Notes: generated by a model not told the origin, from the sequence alone. Positions 8,442 to 17,641 are shown, numbered from the stretch's first letter. The stretch is DNA of 64,000 bases from Citricoccus sp. SGAir0253 (GCF_005877055.1 NZ_CP039424.1:496001-560000); one strand, 5' to 3'. A program made the numbers and translations.

Positions 8442-10232
8442 ATGGCCCAGGCGATCGAGGACTACGGCGTCATCGGCGACCTGCACACCATGGCCCTCGT
8501 GGGCCGCAACGGGTCGATCGACTGGCTGTGCCTGCCGCGGTTCGACGCGCCGGCGTGCTTCGCCCGGCTGCTCGGGGACGAGGAGAACGGCTTCTGGCAG
8601 CTCGCCCCGGCCGCCGGCGGGACGTGCACCCGGCGGCGCTACCGGGGCGAGACCCTCGTGCTGGAGACGGAGTGGGACACCCCGGAGGGAACGGTGCGCG
8701 TGGTGGACGCCATGCCCATGCGGGACCGCGCCACGGACGTGGTGCGCGTGGTCGAGGGCGTCTCCGGCCGCGTGCCGATGCGGATGGAGCTGCGGCTGCG
8801 CTTCGACTACGGCCGGATCGTGCCCTGGGTGCGCCGCCGGGACGGGCTGCTCTCGGCGGTCGCCGGCCCGGACGCGGTCTGGCTGGACACCCCGGCGTCC
8901 CTGCACGGCGAGCGCCTCTCCACGGTGGCCGAGTTCGAGGTGGCGGCGGGGGATCGGGTCCCCTTCGTGCTGACGTACCACCCCTCCCACGAGAGCGCCC
9001 CGGCCCGGCGGGACGCGATGGAGCGGATCCGGCACACGGAGCGGTTCTGGACGGACTGGATCACCCGGGCGGACTACGAGGGACAGTGGCAGGACGCGGT
9101 GAGCCGGTCCCTCCTGCTGCTCAAGGCCCTGATCTACGCGCCCACGGGCGGGATCGTGGCCGCGGCCACCACCTCCCTGCCGGAGGGGATCGGCGGCGTC
9201 CGGAACTGGGACTACCGGTTCTGCTGGCTGCGGGACGCGACCTTCACCCTCCAGGCCCTGCTGGGCACCGGGTACGTCAAGGAGGCGGGCGCGTGGCGCG
9301 ACTGGTTGCTGCGCGCCGTCGCGGGAGACCCGGCGGACCTGCAGATCATGTACGGGATCGACGGCACCCGGCGGCTGGCCGAGCTGCGGCTGGACTGGCT
9401 GCCCGGCTACGAGGGCTCGGCGCCGGTGCGCACCGGCAACGCCGCGGCCGGACAGTTCCAGCTGGACGTGTGGGGCGAGGTGCTGGACGGGCTGCACGTG
9501 GCGCGCCTGTCCGGGCTGTCCTCCCAGGCCGAGGCCTGGGACCTGCAGCGGGCCCTGCTGGACTTCCTCGAGGGCCACTGGCAGGAACCGGACGACTCGC
9601 TGTGGGAGATGCGCGGGGGCCGCCGGCACTTCGTGCACTCCAAGGTCATGGCCTGGGCCGGACTGGACCGGGCGGTGCAGGCCGTGGAGCGCTTCGGCCT
9701 GGAGGGGCCCGTGGACCGGTGGCGGGCCCTGCGCCGGCAGGTCCACGAGGAGGTCTGTGCCCGGGGGTTCGACCCGCAGCGCGGCACCTTCACCCAGTCC
9801 TACGGCTCGCGGGGGCTGGACGCGGCCCTGCTGCTCATCCCGCAGGTGGGGTTCCTGCCCTGGCACGACCCGCGCGTGGCCGGCACCGTCGAGGCCGTCC
9901 AGCGCGAGCTCGTCCGGGACGGGTTCATGCTGCGCTACGACCCCGAGGCCGACGGCGGCGTGGACGGGCTGCCTGGGGGCGAGGGCGCCTTCCTGGCCTG
10001 CAGCTTCTGGCTGGCCGACGCCCTGCACGGCATCGGCCGCACCGGCGAGGCCCGGCGGCTGTTCGAGCGCCTGCTGGGCCTGCGCAACGACCTCGGGATG
10101 CTGTCCGAGGAGGTCGACCCCGCCACGGGCCGCCACCTGGGCAACACGCCCCAGGCGTTCAGCCACGTGGGACTCGTGAACACCGCGCGGCACCTGTCCG
10201 GCACCCACCCGGCCACGGACGCCCCCGCCTGA
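8442..10232 (+). CDS. Glycoside hydrolase family 15 (trehalase / glucan glucosidase type)
   Basis: 596 residues, typical of cytoplasmic bacterial GH15 proteins, some of which (mycobacterial relatives) are trehalases. The N-terminus IEDYGVIGDLHTMALVGRNG and the (alpha/alpha)6 barrel motifs RNWDYRFCWLRDA (about residue 254) and SEEVDPATG near the C-terminus are the family hallmarks. No signal peptide. GGAG six bases before ATG 8442 favours it over the adjoining GTG at 8439. Co-transcription with a glucose-dehydrogenase-like enzyme suggests that the glucose released is oxidised directly. Whether the substrate is trehalose or an alpha-glucan cannot be read from the sequence. Confidence 0.88.
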   Translation: MAQAIEDYGVIGDLHTMALVGRNGSIDWLCLPRFDAPACFARLLGDEENGFWQLAPAAGGTCTRRRYRGETLVLETEWDTPEGTVRVVDAMPMRDRATDVVRVVEGVSGRVPMRMELRLRFDYGRIVPWVRRRDGLLSAVAGPDAVWLDTPASLHGERLSTVAEFEVAAGDRVPFVLTYHPSHESAPARRDAMERIRHTERFWTDWITRADYEGQWQDAVSRSLLLLKALIYAPTGGIVAAATTSLPEGIGGVRNWDYRFCWLRDATFTLQALLGTGYVKEAGAWRDWLLRAVAGDPADLQIMYGIDGTRRLAELRLDWLPGYEGSAPVRTGNAAAGQFQLDVWGEVLDGLHVARLSGLSSQAEAWDLQRALLDFLEGHWQEPDDSLWEMRGGRRHFVHSKVMAWAGLDRAVQAVERFGLEGPVDRWRALRRQVHEEVCARGFDPQRGTFTQSYGSRGLDAALLLIPQVGFLPWHDPRVAGTVEAVQRELVRDGFMLRYDPEADGGVDGLPGGEGAFLACSFWLADALHGIGRTGEARRLFERLLGLRNDLGMLSEEVDPATGRHLGNTPQAFSHVGLVNTARHLSGTHPATDAPA

Positions 10233-10281
10233 CCCGCCCGACCAGCCCGACCAGCCCGACGTGCTTGAGAGGATCCTCGCC

Positions 10282-11337
10282 ATGCGTGCACTGACCGTCA
10301 TCCCGGAGCAGTCCGGGTCGCTGTCCGTCCAGGACATGCCCGAACCGGACGACGGCGGCCGGGTCCAGGTGGACGGCCTGCTGCTCGGCGTGTGCGGCAC
10401 GGACCACGAGATCGCCCGCGGCGACTACGGCTGGGCCCCGCCCGGGGACGGTCGCCTCGTCCTGGGCCACGAGTCCCTCGGCCGGGTGCGCTCCGCCCCC
10501 GAGGGCTCGGACCTGGGCGCGGGCGACCTCGTCGTCGGCGTGGTGCGCCGGCCCGACCCCGTCCCGTGCGGGGCCTGCGGCCACGGCCAGTTCGACATGT
10601 GCCGCAACGGCCAGTACACCGAGCGCGGCATCAAGCACCTGCACGGCTACGGCAGCGAGCGGTGGCAGGTGGAGCCCGACTACGCCGTCCGCCTGGACCC
10701 GGGGCTGGGGGACGCCGGGGTGCTGATGGAGCCGACCAGCGTGGTGGCCAAGGCCTGGGACCAGGTCGACGCCATCGGCCACCGCTCCTGGTTCGAGCCC
10801 CGCCGGGTGCTGGTCACCGGGGCCGGCCCCATCGGCCTGCTCGCGGCGCTGCTGGGCGCCCAGCGGGGCCTGGACGTGCACGTCCTGGACCGGGTCACCG
10901 ACGGGCCCAAGCCGGGCATCGTCCGGGACCTCGGGGCCACCTACCACTCGGGGGACCCGGACGAGGTGGCGAGGGACCTGCAGCCGGACGTGACCCTCGA
11001 GGCCACCGGGGCCGCTCCCGTGGTGCTGGCGGCCATGACCCACACCGCCGCCTACGGGATCGTCTGCCTCACCGGCGTCTCGGCCGCGGGCCGCACCATC
11101 CGGATCGACGCCGGCGCCCTCAACCGGGAGATCGTGCTGGAGAACGACGTCGTCGTCGGCTCCGTCAACGCCAACCTCGGCCACTACGCCGCGGCTGCCG
11201 AGGCCCTGTCCCGGGCCGACGCCTCCTGGCTGCACCGGCTCATCACGCGCCGGGTGCCCCTGCACCGGGCCCCGGAGGCCTTCGAGGCCCGGGACGACGA
11301 CATCAAGGTGGTCATCGACCTGCAGGACGCGGGATGA
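10282..11337 (+). CDS. Zinc MDR, glucose 1-dehydrogenase-like
   Basis: 351 residues. Cys38 in GVCGTDHE, VLGHES (His-Glu) and MEPTSVV supply the catalytic-zinc region. PCGACGHGQFDMC carries the structural-zinc cysteines. VTGAGPIGLLAALLG begins the Rossmann fold. GTDHEIARGDYG, the cysteine lobe and YTERGIKHLHGYGSE are characteristic of the archaeal/bacterial glucose 1-dehydrogenase branch of MDR. It would oxidise glucose to gluconolactone with NAD(P). GAGAGGA lies seven bases before the ATG. It follows the GH15 gene by 49 bases, and its stop overlaps the ZIP start (ATGA). Confidence 0.8.
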   Translation: MRALTVIPEQSGSLSVQDMPEPDDGGRVQVDGLLLGVCGTDHEIARGDYGWAPPGDGRLVLGHESLGRVRSAPEGSDLGAGDLVVGVVRRPDPVPCGACGHGQFDMCRNGQYTERGIKHLHGYGSERWQVEPDYAVRLDPGLGDAGVLMEPTSVVAKAWDQVDAIGHRSWFEPRRVLVTGAGPIGLLAALLGAQRGLDVHVLDRVTDGPKPGIVRDLGATYHSGDPDEVARDLQPDVTLEATGAAPVVLAAMTHTAAYGIVCLTGVSAAGRTIRIDAGALNREIVLENDVVVGSVNANLGHYAAAAEALSRADASWLHRLITRRVPLHRAPEAFEARDDDIKVVIDLQDAG

Positions 11338-12086
11338 CCGGGATGCTCACCGCCGCCGGCTGGGGGCTGTTCGCCGGGGCGGCCCTGCTCGTCGGGGCCG
11401 CCGTCGCCTGGTTCATCCGGGTCCCGCCCAAGGTCGTCGGCTCGGTCATGGCCTTCGGCTCCGGCGTGCTGGTCTCCGCCGTGGCCTTCGAGCTGTTCGA
11501 GGAGGCCGCCCGCACCGGCGGGCTGTGGTCCGCGGTGCTCGGCTTCGCCGGCGGCGCGGCCGCGTACATGCTCGCCAACATGGTCCTGGCCCGCTACGGC
11601 GCCCGGCACCGCAAGCGCTCGCAGGACCAGCAGCCCTCCCGGGGCGAGCAGTCCGGCAGCGGGCTGGCCATCGCCCTCGGCGCCCTGCTGGACGGGATCC
11701 CGGAGTCCCTCGTGCTGGGCATCAGCCTGCTCGGCGGCGGCGGGGTCAGCGCCGCCGTGGTGGCCGCCGTCTTCATCTCCAACCTGCCCGAGGGCCTGTC
11801 CAGCGCCGCCGGCATGAAGAAGGCCGGCCGCGGCGCGGGGTACGTGTTCGGGGTGTGGGGAACCATCGCGCTCGTCAGCGCCGTGTCCGCGGGCGCCGGC
11901 TACCTGCTGCTCGGCTCGGCCCCGGACGGGGTGATCGGCGCGATCACCGCGATCGCCGGCGGGGCCATCCTGACCATGATCGCGGACACCATGATCCCCG
12001 AGGCGTTCGAGATCACCCACGCCTGGACCGGGCTCATCACCTCAGGCGGGTTCCTCCTGGCCGCCGCCATCAGCTGGCTCGGCTGA
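11334..12086 (+). CDS. ZIP-family metal transporter
   Basis: 250 residues with seven to eight hydrophobic segments and a charged cytoplasmic loop (HRKRSQDQQPSRGEQ) before the fourth. The two metal-site helices read LDGIPESLVLG and ISNLPEGLSSA. The P-E pairs of the ZIP signature are kept, but the leading His of HxxPEG is Asp in the first and Asn in the second. It belongs to the family but may prefer another ion or work differently from ZupT. Its ATG overlaps the dehydrogenase TGA, so it is translationally coupled to a zinc enzyme. The last 45 bases overlap the convergent reductase gene. Confidence 0.78.
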   Translation: MTGMLTAAGWGLFAGAALLVGAAVAWFIRVPPKVVGSVMAFGSGVLVSAVAFELFEEAARTGGLWSAVLGFAGGAAAYMLANMVLARYGARHRKRSQDQQPSRGEQSGSGLAIALGALLDGIPESLVLGISLLGGGGVSAAVVAAVFISNLPEGLSSAAGMKKAGRGAGYVFGVWGTIALVSAVSAGAGYLLLGSAPDGVIGAITAIAGGAILTMIADTMIPEAFEITHAWTGLITSGGFLLAAAISWLG

Positions 12087-13025
12087 CCCGCCGGCCCCCG
12101 CCCCGTACGCCTCGGCCAGGGCCGCGAACCCCGCCTCGGGGTGCGCGGCGGCGGCGGCCTCCCACGTGCGGCGGATCCCGGGCAGCAGGGTGCTCTCGAC
12201 GCCGGCCCCGGCCAGGGCCTCGTCCGCGAGGTCCAGGTCCTTGAGGAACTTCTCCAGCCCCGCGCCGTCGGGCCGGACGGAGCCGCGGACCGCGTCGGTG
12301 AACTGCAGCTCCAGGCGCCGCGAGGCCGCCCAGCCGCCCATGAGGGCCTCCAGCGCCGCGTCCGGGTCGACGCCCAGGACCCGGACCAGCGCCGCCGCCT
12401 CGGCCGCGGCCACCGAGTGCGCCGCGACGAGCAACTGGTTGACGATCTTGAGGGCCACGCCCGCCCCCGGCCCGCCGACGGGCACGATCCGCGCGCACGT
12501 GGCCTCGAGGTAGGGCCGGGCCGCGGCGAGCGCCGCGTCCGTCCCGCCGCACATGGCCACCAGCGTCCCGGTGGCGGCACCGGCCGGGCCGCCGGAGACG
12601 GGCGCGTCGACGTACAACACCCCGCGCGCGGCCAGGGCCGCCGCCACCGCCCGCGACGTCGCCGGGTCCACCGTCGCGTGCTCGATGACCAGTCCGGCCC
12701 GCAGCGCCGGGGTCGGGCCGCCCGTTCCGTCCGCCCCGACCGGTCCTGGACCGCCGTCCGGACGTGCCTCGACCGCCGACCCGGCCGGGCCGCCGTCGGA
12801 CCCGAGGAAGACCTCCCGCACCGCCGCCGCGTCCCGCAGGCAGCTGACCACGACGGGGCGGGCGAGCGCCTCCGCGAGCGTCCCCACGGCGAACCCCGCG
12901 TCCCGCAGTTCCCGCGCCCGTTCGGGCCGGCGCGCGCCGACGAGCACGTCGTGCCCGGCCCCACGCAGGCGGGCGGCCATGGGCTCGCCCATCGCCCCGG
13001 CCCCGAGGAACCCGATCTCGCTCAT
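12042..13025 (-). CDS. 3-hydroxyisobutyrate dehydrogenase-family NAD(P) reductase
   Basis: 327 residues. GFLGAGAMG opens the Rossmann fold, VDAPVSGGPAGA is the family substrate loop and GAGVALKIVNQLL carries the catalytic lysine. Members reduce or oxidise beta-hydroxy acids (3-hydroxyisobutyrate, tartronate semialdehyde, glycerate). A Gly/Pro-rich insertion of about 30 residues between two N-terminal strands (near 85-120) is unusual and may be a disordered loop. Its ATG overlaps the stop of the dehydratase gene (ATGA), which suggests that both act on one sugar-acid route. The 3' end overlaps the convergent ZIP gene by 45 bases. Confidence 0.85.
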   Translation of the reverse strand: MSEIGFLGAGAMGEPMAARLRGAGHDVLVGARRPERARELRDAGFAVGTLAEALARPVVVSCLRDAAAVREVFLGSDGGPAGSAVEARPDGGPGPVGADGTGGPTPALRAGLVIEHATVDPATSRAVAAALAARGVLYVDAPVSGGPAGAATGTLVAMCGGTDAALAAARPYLEATCARIVPVGGPGAGVALKIVNQLLVAAHSVAAAEAAALVRVLGVDPDAALEALMGGWAASRRLELQFTDAVRGSVRPDGAGLEKFLKDLDLADEALAGAGVESTLLPGIRRTWEAAAAAHPEAGFAALAEAYGAGAGGSAEPADGGGQEEPA

Positions 13026-14755
13026 GCGTCCCCCTCCGCCGCCGACTGCTCGGTCCCCTCCGGGACGGCCACCAGGAAGTCCAGGTCGCAGCCCTCGTGC
13101 GGCTGCAGGGCGTGCCGGGCCTGCAGGCGGGCGAAGCCGCGCGCGGGCAGCGGCGGCGGGGGCGCCGGCTCCCGGGCGGCGAACTCGGCCGCGGGCACGC
13201 AGTGGTCCAGCGTGCCGGCCTCGGCGTCGATCACCACCTGGTCCCCGGTGCGCAGCCGCGCGAGCGGCCCGCCGACCGCGGACTCGGGGCTGACGTGCAG
13301 CACCACGGAGCCGGTCGAGGTCCCGCTCATCCGCGCGTCCGAGATCCGCACCATGTCCCGCACCCCCTGCCGGTGCAGCCGGGCCGGGATGGGCAGGTGC
13401 CCGACCTCCGGCATCCCCGGCGCCCCGACCATGCCGAGCCCGCGCAGCACCAGGACGGTGTCCGCCTCCACCTCCAGATCCGGGTCGTCGATCCGGGCGT
13501 GCAGGTCCTCCAGCCCGTCGAACACCACCACGCGCGCCCGGTGCCGCGCCGGCGCCCCGGCGGCCAGCTTCATGACGCAGCCGTCCGGGGCGAGCGTGCC
13601 GCTCATCAGGCGCAGCGCGCCGCGGGGTGCCACCGGGTCCTGCTCCGTGCGCAGGGCCGGGTGGTCCGGGCCCGCGAGGACCGGGGGAGTGGCGGCCAGG
13701 ACCTCGCCCCAGGTGCGCCCGTCCGCGGCGGGGGCGCCGGCGTGGATCCGGTCACCGAGCCGGCGCAGCACCTCGACCACCCCGCCGGCGGCCTCGAGGT
13801 GCTCGAGCAGGTACCGACCGCCGGGCCGCACGTCCGCCAGCACCGGCGTGGTGCGCGACCACTCGTCCAGCCGGTCCCGGCCGATCCGCAGCCCGGCCCG
13901 TCCGGCGATCGCCTCGAGGTGGATCACCGCGTTGGTCGACCCGCCCAGCGCCGTGATCGCCCGGAACGCGTTCTCCAGGGACTCCAGCGTCACCCGGGTG
14001 CCGGGGGCCTCCCCGCGCCCGACGGCGGCCACGATCGCCTCCCCGGTGCCCCGCGCCACCGCGCGGCGGGACCGGCTCGCCGCCGCCGGCAGCGTCGAGC
14101 CCGGCAGGGCGAACCCGAGCACCTCGGCGACCGCCGCCATGGTGGTCGCGGTGCCCATGACGTTGCAGGTCCCGACCCCCACGTTGACGCCGCCCTCCAG
14201 CTCGGCCCAGGCGCCGTCGTCGAGCGCCCCGACCCGGCGCTGCTCGCACAGCGGCCACACGTCGTCCACGGTGAACTCGCGGTTGTCCCCGACGCAGGAC
14301 ACGGGGCGCGGGCCGGCGGCGAGGACCATGGCGGGCAGCCCGGCGCTGAGGGCGCCCATGAGCTGGGCGGGGATGGTCTTGTCGCAGCCGCCGAGCAGGA
14401 CCACGCCGTCGATGGGCGAGGCGCGCACCATCTCCTCCACGTCCATGGACATCAGGTTGCGCAGGTACATGCTGGAGGGGCGGGAGAACGGCTCCGAGAG
14501 CGAGATGGTGGGGAACTCCAGGGGCAGCCCGCCGGCCGCGCGGACCCCGGCCTTGACCTCCTGGGCGAGCGACGCCAGCCCCGCGTTGCACGGGTTGAGC
14601 TCGCTCGCGGTGGTGGCGATGCCGATGACGGGGGAGCGGCGCACGTCCTCGGCGCTGAAGCCCTCCCCGCGCAGGAACGCCCGGTGCAGCAGGCCGTCCT
14701 GGCCCTCGCCGCGGAACAGTGCCCCGCCGCCGCGGTCGATGTGCTCCTGGGACAT
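13022..14755 (-). CDS. IlvD/Edd-family dehydratase, probably sugar-acid specific
   Basis: 577 residues. NPCNAG, GGCDKT, VGTCNVMGTATTM and ISDARMSGTSTG are the iron-sulphur and active-site motifs of the IlvD/Edd superfamily. Length, the N-terminus (FRGEGQDGLLHRAFLRGEG) and pairing with a hydroxyacid dehydrogenase favour a pentonate/sugar-acid dehydratase (arabonate/xylonate type) over the branched-chain amino-acid enzyme. The ATG at 14755 is preceded by GGGGAGGA. First gene of a coupled pair with the reductase. An MFS transporter is divergent across 148 bases and may move the same compound. Confidence 0.8.
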   Translation of the reverse strand: MSQEHIDRGGGALFRGEGQDGLLHRAFLRGEGFSAEDVRRSPVIGIATTASELNPCNAGLASLAQEVKAGVRAAGGLPLEFPTISLSEPFSRPSSMYLRNLMSMDVEEMVRASPIDGVVLLGGCDKTIPAQLMGALSAGLPAMVLAAGPRPVSCVGDNREFTVDDVWPLCEQRRVGALDDGAWAELEGGVNVGVGTCNVMGTATTMAAVAEVLGFALPGSTLPAAASRSRRAVARGTGEAIVAAVGRGEAPGTRVTLESLENAFRAITALGGSTNAVIHLEAIAGRAGLRIGRDRLDEWSRTTPVLADVRPGGRYLLEHLEAAGGVVEVLRRLGDRIHAGAPAADGRTWGEVLAATPPVLAGPDHPALRTEQDPVAPRGALRLMSGTLAPDGCVMKLAAGAPARHRARVVVFDGLEDLHARIDDPDLEVEADTVLVLRGLGMVGAPGMPEVGHLPIPARLHRQGVRDMVRISDARMSGTSTGSVVLHVSPESAVGGPLARLRTGDQVVIDAEAGTLDHCVPAAEFAAREPAPPPPLPARGFARLQARHALQPHEGCDLDFLVAVPEGTEQSAAEGDA

Positions 14756-14903
14756 GCGCGTCCTCCCCGGGTCCGTGTGCCTGGGGACAGTGAACCACGG
14801 GAGGCCGCCGTCCTCACCCGCGTCCTCACCGGCGTTGCGCGGGGCGGACAGTACCGTGGGGGTGCAGGGCGGTCCGCGCGCTGCGTGGACGAAAGAAGGC
14901 GCC

Positions 14904-16331
14904 GTGCGATTCCCCGCTCCCCGTGACCGACAGGGTGACTCCCCGGCGCGGGAGGGCACGCCGCCGGCCGGGGGCCGCCCGGGCCGGCGGCAGCGCCGGG
15001 ACCGCCGGGGCCTCGGGGGACTGCGCCGGAGCGGGGGGACCGTGCCGGTGGCGCTGGCCGTCGTCGCCGTCCTGGCCGCGTCCATCAACCTGCGCGCGGG
15101 CATCGCCTCCCTCGGCCCCGTGCTCGGGGACGTCCTGGGCGCCCTCGACGCCGCCGGGTGGCTGGCCGGGGTGGTCACCGCCATCCCGGGGCTCTTCTTC
15201 GCGCTCATGGGCCTCGCGGCCGTGCCGCTGGCCCGACGGATCGGGCTGAGCGGGGCGCTCACCGCCGGCATGGTCCTCACCCTCCTCGGCTTGGCGGTGC
15301 GCCCCTGGGTGGGGGACATCTGGGTGTTCATCGTCCTCACGGCGTCCGTGGTGGCCGGCATCGCCCTGGCCAACGTGCTGTTGCCGGCGTGGATCAAGAA
15401 CCACGGACGGCACCGCACGGTGACGCTGATGACGGTCTACGCCGCGGTGCTGGGCGTCTCGGGCGCCATCGGCCCGTTGAGCGCGCTGCCCTTCCACGGC
15501 GGGGACGCCTGGCGGTGGGCGCTGTTCGTCTGGGCGTCGTTCGCCGCCGTGCAGGTGGTCGTGTGGGTCGTCGTCACGGCGCGCACCGGCTTCGACTTCC
15601 CCTCGCTCACGGTCACGCCGGATGCGGCGGGCGCGCCGGACGCGCCGGGCGCGGCGGGCGCGGCGGGCGCGGCGGGGGTGGCCGGGACGGGCGCCGCCGG
15701 GGCGGCCGGCGCCGGTGGCGGGGCCGGCCGGGCCCGGGGGTCGCTGTGGCGGGCCCCGACGGCCGTGTTCCTCATGGCGTTCTTCGGCCTGCAGTCGATG
15801 AACGCCTACGTGCAGATGGGCTGGCTGCCGCAGGTCTACGTGGACAGCGGGGCCCCGGCGTCCGTGGGGGCGATCGCCCTGGCGCTGATCGGCGCGCTGA
15901 ACATCGTCGGCGGCCTGGTCATGCCCGTCATCATCAGCCGGGTCCGCAACCTGACGGTGTTCCCCGTGGTGTTCTCCGCGCTCTCGGCCGCCGGGTACCT
16001 CGGGCTGCTGTTCGCGCCCGCGGCCATGCCGCTGCTGTGGGCGTTCCTGCTCGGCATCGGCGGCTTCTGCTTCCCCACCGCGCTGGCCCTCATCGCCGCC
16101 CGTAGCCGGACCGCCCTGGTCACCGCCCGGCTGTCCGGGTTCGTCCAGCCGTTCGGCTACTTCGTGGCCGCGGCCGGCCCCCTGCTCGTGGGCATCCTCT
16201 ACGACGTCACCGGCCAGTGGACGGTGATCCTGTGGGCGCTCGTCGCCGCGACCGTGGCCATGGCCATCACCGGCGTCCGGGCCGGGCGCCTGGGGTACAT
16301 CGACGACGAGCTCGAGGCCTCCGCACGTTAG
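14904..16331 (+). CDS. MFS transporter, CynX/NimT-like
   Basis: 475 residues with twelve predicted membrane segments after a ~45-residue Arg/Gly-rich cytoplasmic N-terminus. INLRAGIASLGPVLG in the first helix is typical of the CynX/NimT (cyanate/2-nitroimidazole transporter) branch. The central loop between helices six and seven is a 40-residue Ala/Gly-rich stretch encoded by GGCGCG-type repeats. AGAAGG four bases before GTG 14904 sets the start. The cargo is unknown; the divergent dehydratase operon suggests a sugar acid or other small anion. A 19-bp hairpin follows the stop. Confidence 0.82.
   Translation: MRFPAPRDRQGDSPAREGTPPAGGRPGRRQRRDRRGLGGLRRSGGTVPVALAVVAVLAASINLRAGIASLGPVLGDVLGALDAAGWLAGVVTAIPGLFFALMGLAAVPLARRIGLSGALTAGMVLTLLGLAVRPWVGDIWVFIVLTASVVAGIALANVLLPAWIKNHGRHRTVTLMTVYAAVLGVSGAIGPLSALPFHGGDAWRWALFVWASFAAVQVVVWVVVTARTGFDFPSLTVTPDAAGAPDAPGAAGAAGAAGVAGTGAAGAAGAGGGAGRARGSLWRAPTAVFLMAFFGLQSMNAYVQMGWLPQVYVDSGAPASVGAIALALIGALNIVGGLVMPVIISRVRNLTVFPVVFSALSAAGYLGLLFAPAAMPLLWAFLLGIGGFCFPTALALIAARSRTALVTARLSGFVQPFGYFVAAAGPLLVGILYDVTGQWTVILWALVAATVAMAITGVRAGRLGYIDDELEASAR
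15619..15735 (+). repeat. Simple GC repeat coding for an Ala/Gly linker
   Basis: Imperfect GCGGGCGC / GCGCCGG units within the MFS gene, coding for AGAPDAPGAAGAAGA-type residues in the central cytoplasmic loop. Likely to vary in length between strains by slippage. Confidence 0.7.
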
Positions 16332-16341
16332 ACACGGCCAA

Positions 16342-16382
16342 GCCCGACGCCGGCCGCTCGAGGCGAGCGGCCGGCGTCGGGC
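16342..16382. terminator. Bidirectional hairpin between MFS and P450 genes
   Basis: Perfect 19-bp stem (16342-16360 with 16364-16382) and AGG loop between convergent stops. Confidence 0.8.
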
Positions 16383-16410
16383 CCATGGCACCCCGGAGGG
16401 GGCCGGTGGG

Positions 16411-17619
16411 TCAGGCCTTCGGGACCAGCCGCAGCGGCATGCGCGCGAAGCCGCGCAGCACGTTGTGGATCCACGGGGTGGCCTCGCCGGTCGGCTCGAT
16501 CCGGTCCACGCGCTTGATGAGCGCCTGCAGCATGAGCTCGATCTCGGCGCGGGCGATCGGCTGGCCCACGCACTGGTGCAGGCCCATGCCGAAGGCCACG
16601 TGGCCCGAGGCGTTGCGGTCCAGGTCGAACACGTCCGCGTCCTCGCCCCACTTGCGCGGGTCGCGGTTCGCGGCGCCCATGAACAGCAGGACCTTCGAGT
16701 CCGCGGGGATGTGCACGCCGCCGATCTCGGTGTCCACGGTGCTGGTGCGGTGGAACATCTGGAACGGGGACTCCAGGCGCAGCGCCTCGTCCACCGCGAA
16801 CTTGGCCAGCTGCGGCTTGGCCTTGAGCTTCTCCCACTGCTCGGGGTGCCTGGCCAGGTTGTACAGCGTGTTGCCGATGCCGAAGATCGTGGTGTCCACG
16901 CCGGCGGACAGCAGCGCCCGGACCAGCAGGGTGGCCTGCTGGGGCTCGATCCGGCCCTCGTCCGCGACCTTCCAGATGTCCGCGCCGAGGCCGGTCGTGG
17001 TCAGGTTCTCCCGCTCGCAGCTGTCCATGATCCAGGCGGCCACCCGTTCGCCCTCCTCGAACGCCGCGGCGCGGATGTCGTTGTCCGCGCCGAAGGCGTT
17101 GAAGACCATGGAGCCGTAGGGCAGCAGGTTCTCGCGGCCGTCCGGGCGCAGGCCCACGGCGTCCGGGAACACCTTGAGCGGGTAGCGCTCGGCGATGTCC
17201 ACGATGCCGTCCACCTCACCGCGGCCGGCGACCTCCTCGGCCAGCTCCTCGGCGAAGGGGGCGAACTGCTCGCGCAGCCGGCGCATGGTGGACGGGGAGA
17301 TGACCCCGGCCAGCCCGCGGCGCATCACGGTGTGCGTGGGCGGGTCGGACTCGAGGATCGACGGCGGGCGCCACTCGGCCTCCTTGCGGATGTCCTTGGG
17401 GCCGAGGCCGCCAGACGAGCAGTAGGACTCGAAGTCCGTGAGGATCTCGTAGACCCACTCGTAGCGGGTGACGGCGTAGCAGCCGTGCTTCTCCAGCCAC
17501 ACCACGGGGCCGGCCTCGCGCAGCTTCTCGTGCAGCGGGTAGGGGTTCGAGATGTTCTCGAGGGTGAAGGGGTCGTCCGGCAGGGAGACGACGCTGGTGG
17601 GGGTCATGGTGACGGTCAT
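16411..17619 (-). CDS. Cytochrome P450, CYP199-like (para-substituted benzoate O-demethylase)
   Basis: 402 residues. I-helix AGVDTT (239-244), ExxR at Glu278/Arg281 and heme loop FGMGLHQCVG (Cys350). The sequence tracks the CYP199A enzymes of Rhodopseudomonas along its whole length, including WRPPS (83-87), whose Arg and Ser hold the benzoate carboxylate in that family, VFNAFG, and RALLSAGVDTT (one Ser of the family is Ala235 here). CYP199 proteins O-demethylate 4-methoxybenzoate and relatives. It is the last gene of the SDR-reductase-P450 operon, 22 bases after the reductase. Native substrate inferred: a para-alkoxy or para-alkyl benzoic acid. Confidence 0.88.
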   Translation of the reverse strand: MTVTMTPTSVVSLPDDPFTLENISNPYPLHEKLREAGPVVWLEKHGCYAVTRYEWVYEILTDFESYCSSGGLGPKDIRKEAEWRPPSILESDPPTHTVMRRGLAGVISPSTMRRLREQFAPFAEELAEEVAGRGEVDGIVDIAERYPLKVFPDAVGLRPDGRENLLPYGSMVFNAFGADNDIRAAAFEEGERVAAWIMDSCERENLTTTGLGADIWKVADEGRIEPQQATLLVRALLSAGVDTTIFGIGNTLYNLARHPEQWEKLKAKPQLAKFAVDEALRLESPFQMFHRTSTVDTEIGGVHIPADSKVLLFMGAANRDPRKWGEDADVFDLDRNASGHVAFGMGLHQCVGQPIARAEIELMLQALIKRVDRIEPTGEATPWIHNVLRGFARMPLRLVPKA

Positions 17620-17641
17620 GGCTTCTCCTGGGGGCGTCGGG

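Noticed and set aside
8410-8442. Ten-codon frame (VKRGAGERSA) ending TGATG over the GH15 start
   Set aside because: No -10 or ribosome site of its own and GH15 has a good GGAG; such overlaps arise often by chance in short GC-rich gaps.
12141-14903. Extension of the MFS gene to a 1396-codon protein on the plus strand
   Set aside because: The upstream part is antisense to the reductase and dehydratase genes; AGAAGG before GTG 14904 marks the real start.
15619-15735. CRISPR-like or minisatellite array
   Set aside because: Irregular low-complexity GC units that keep frame and encode an Ala/Gly linker; no spacer structure. No CRISPR array was found anywhere.
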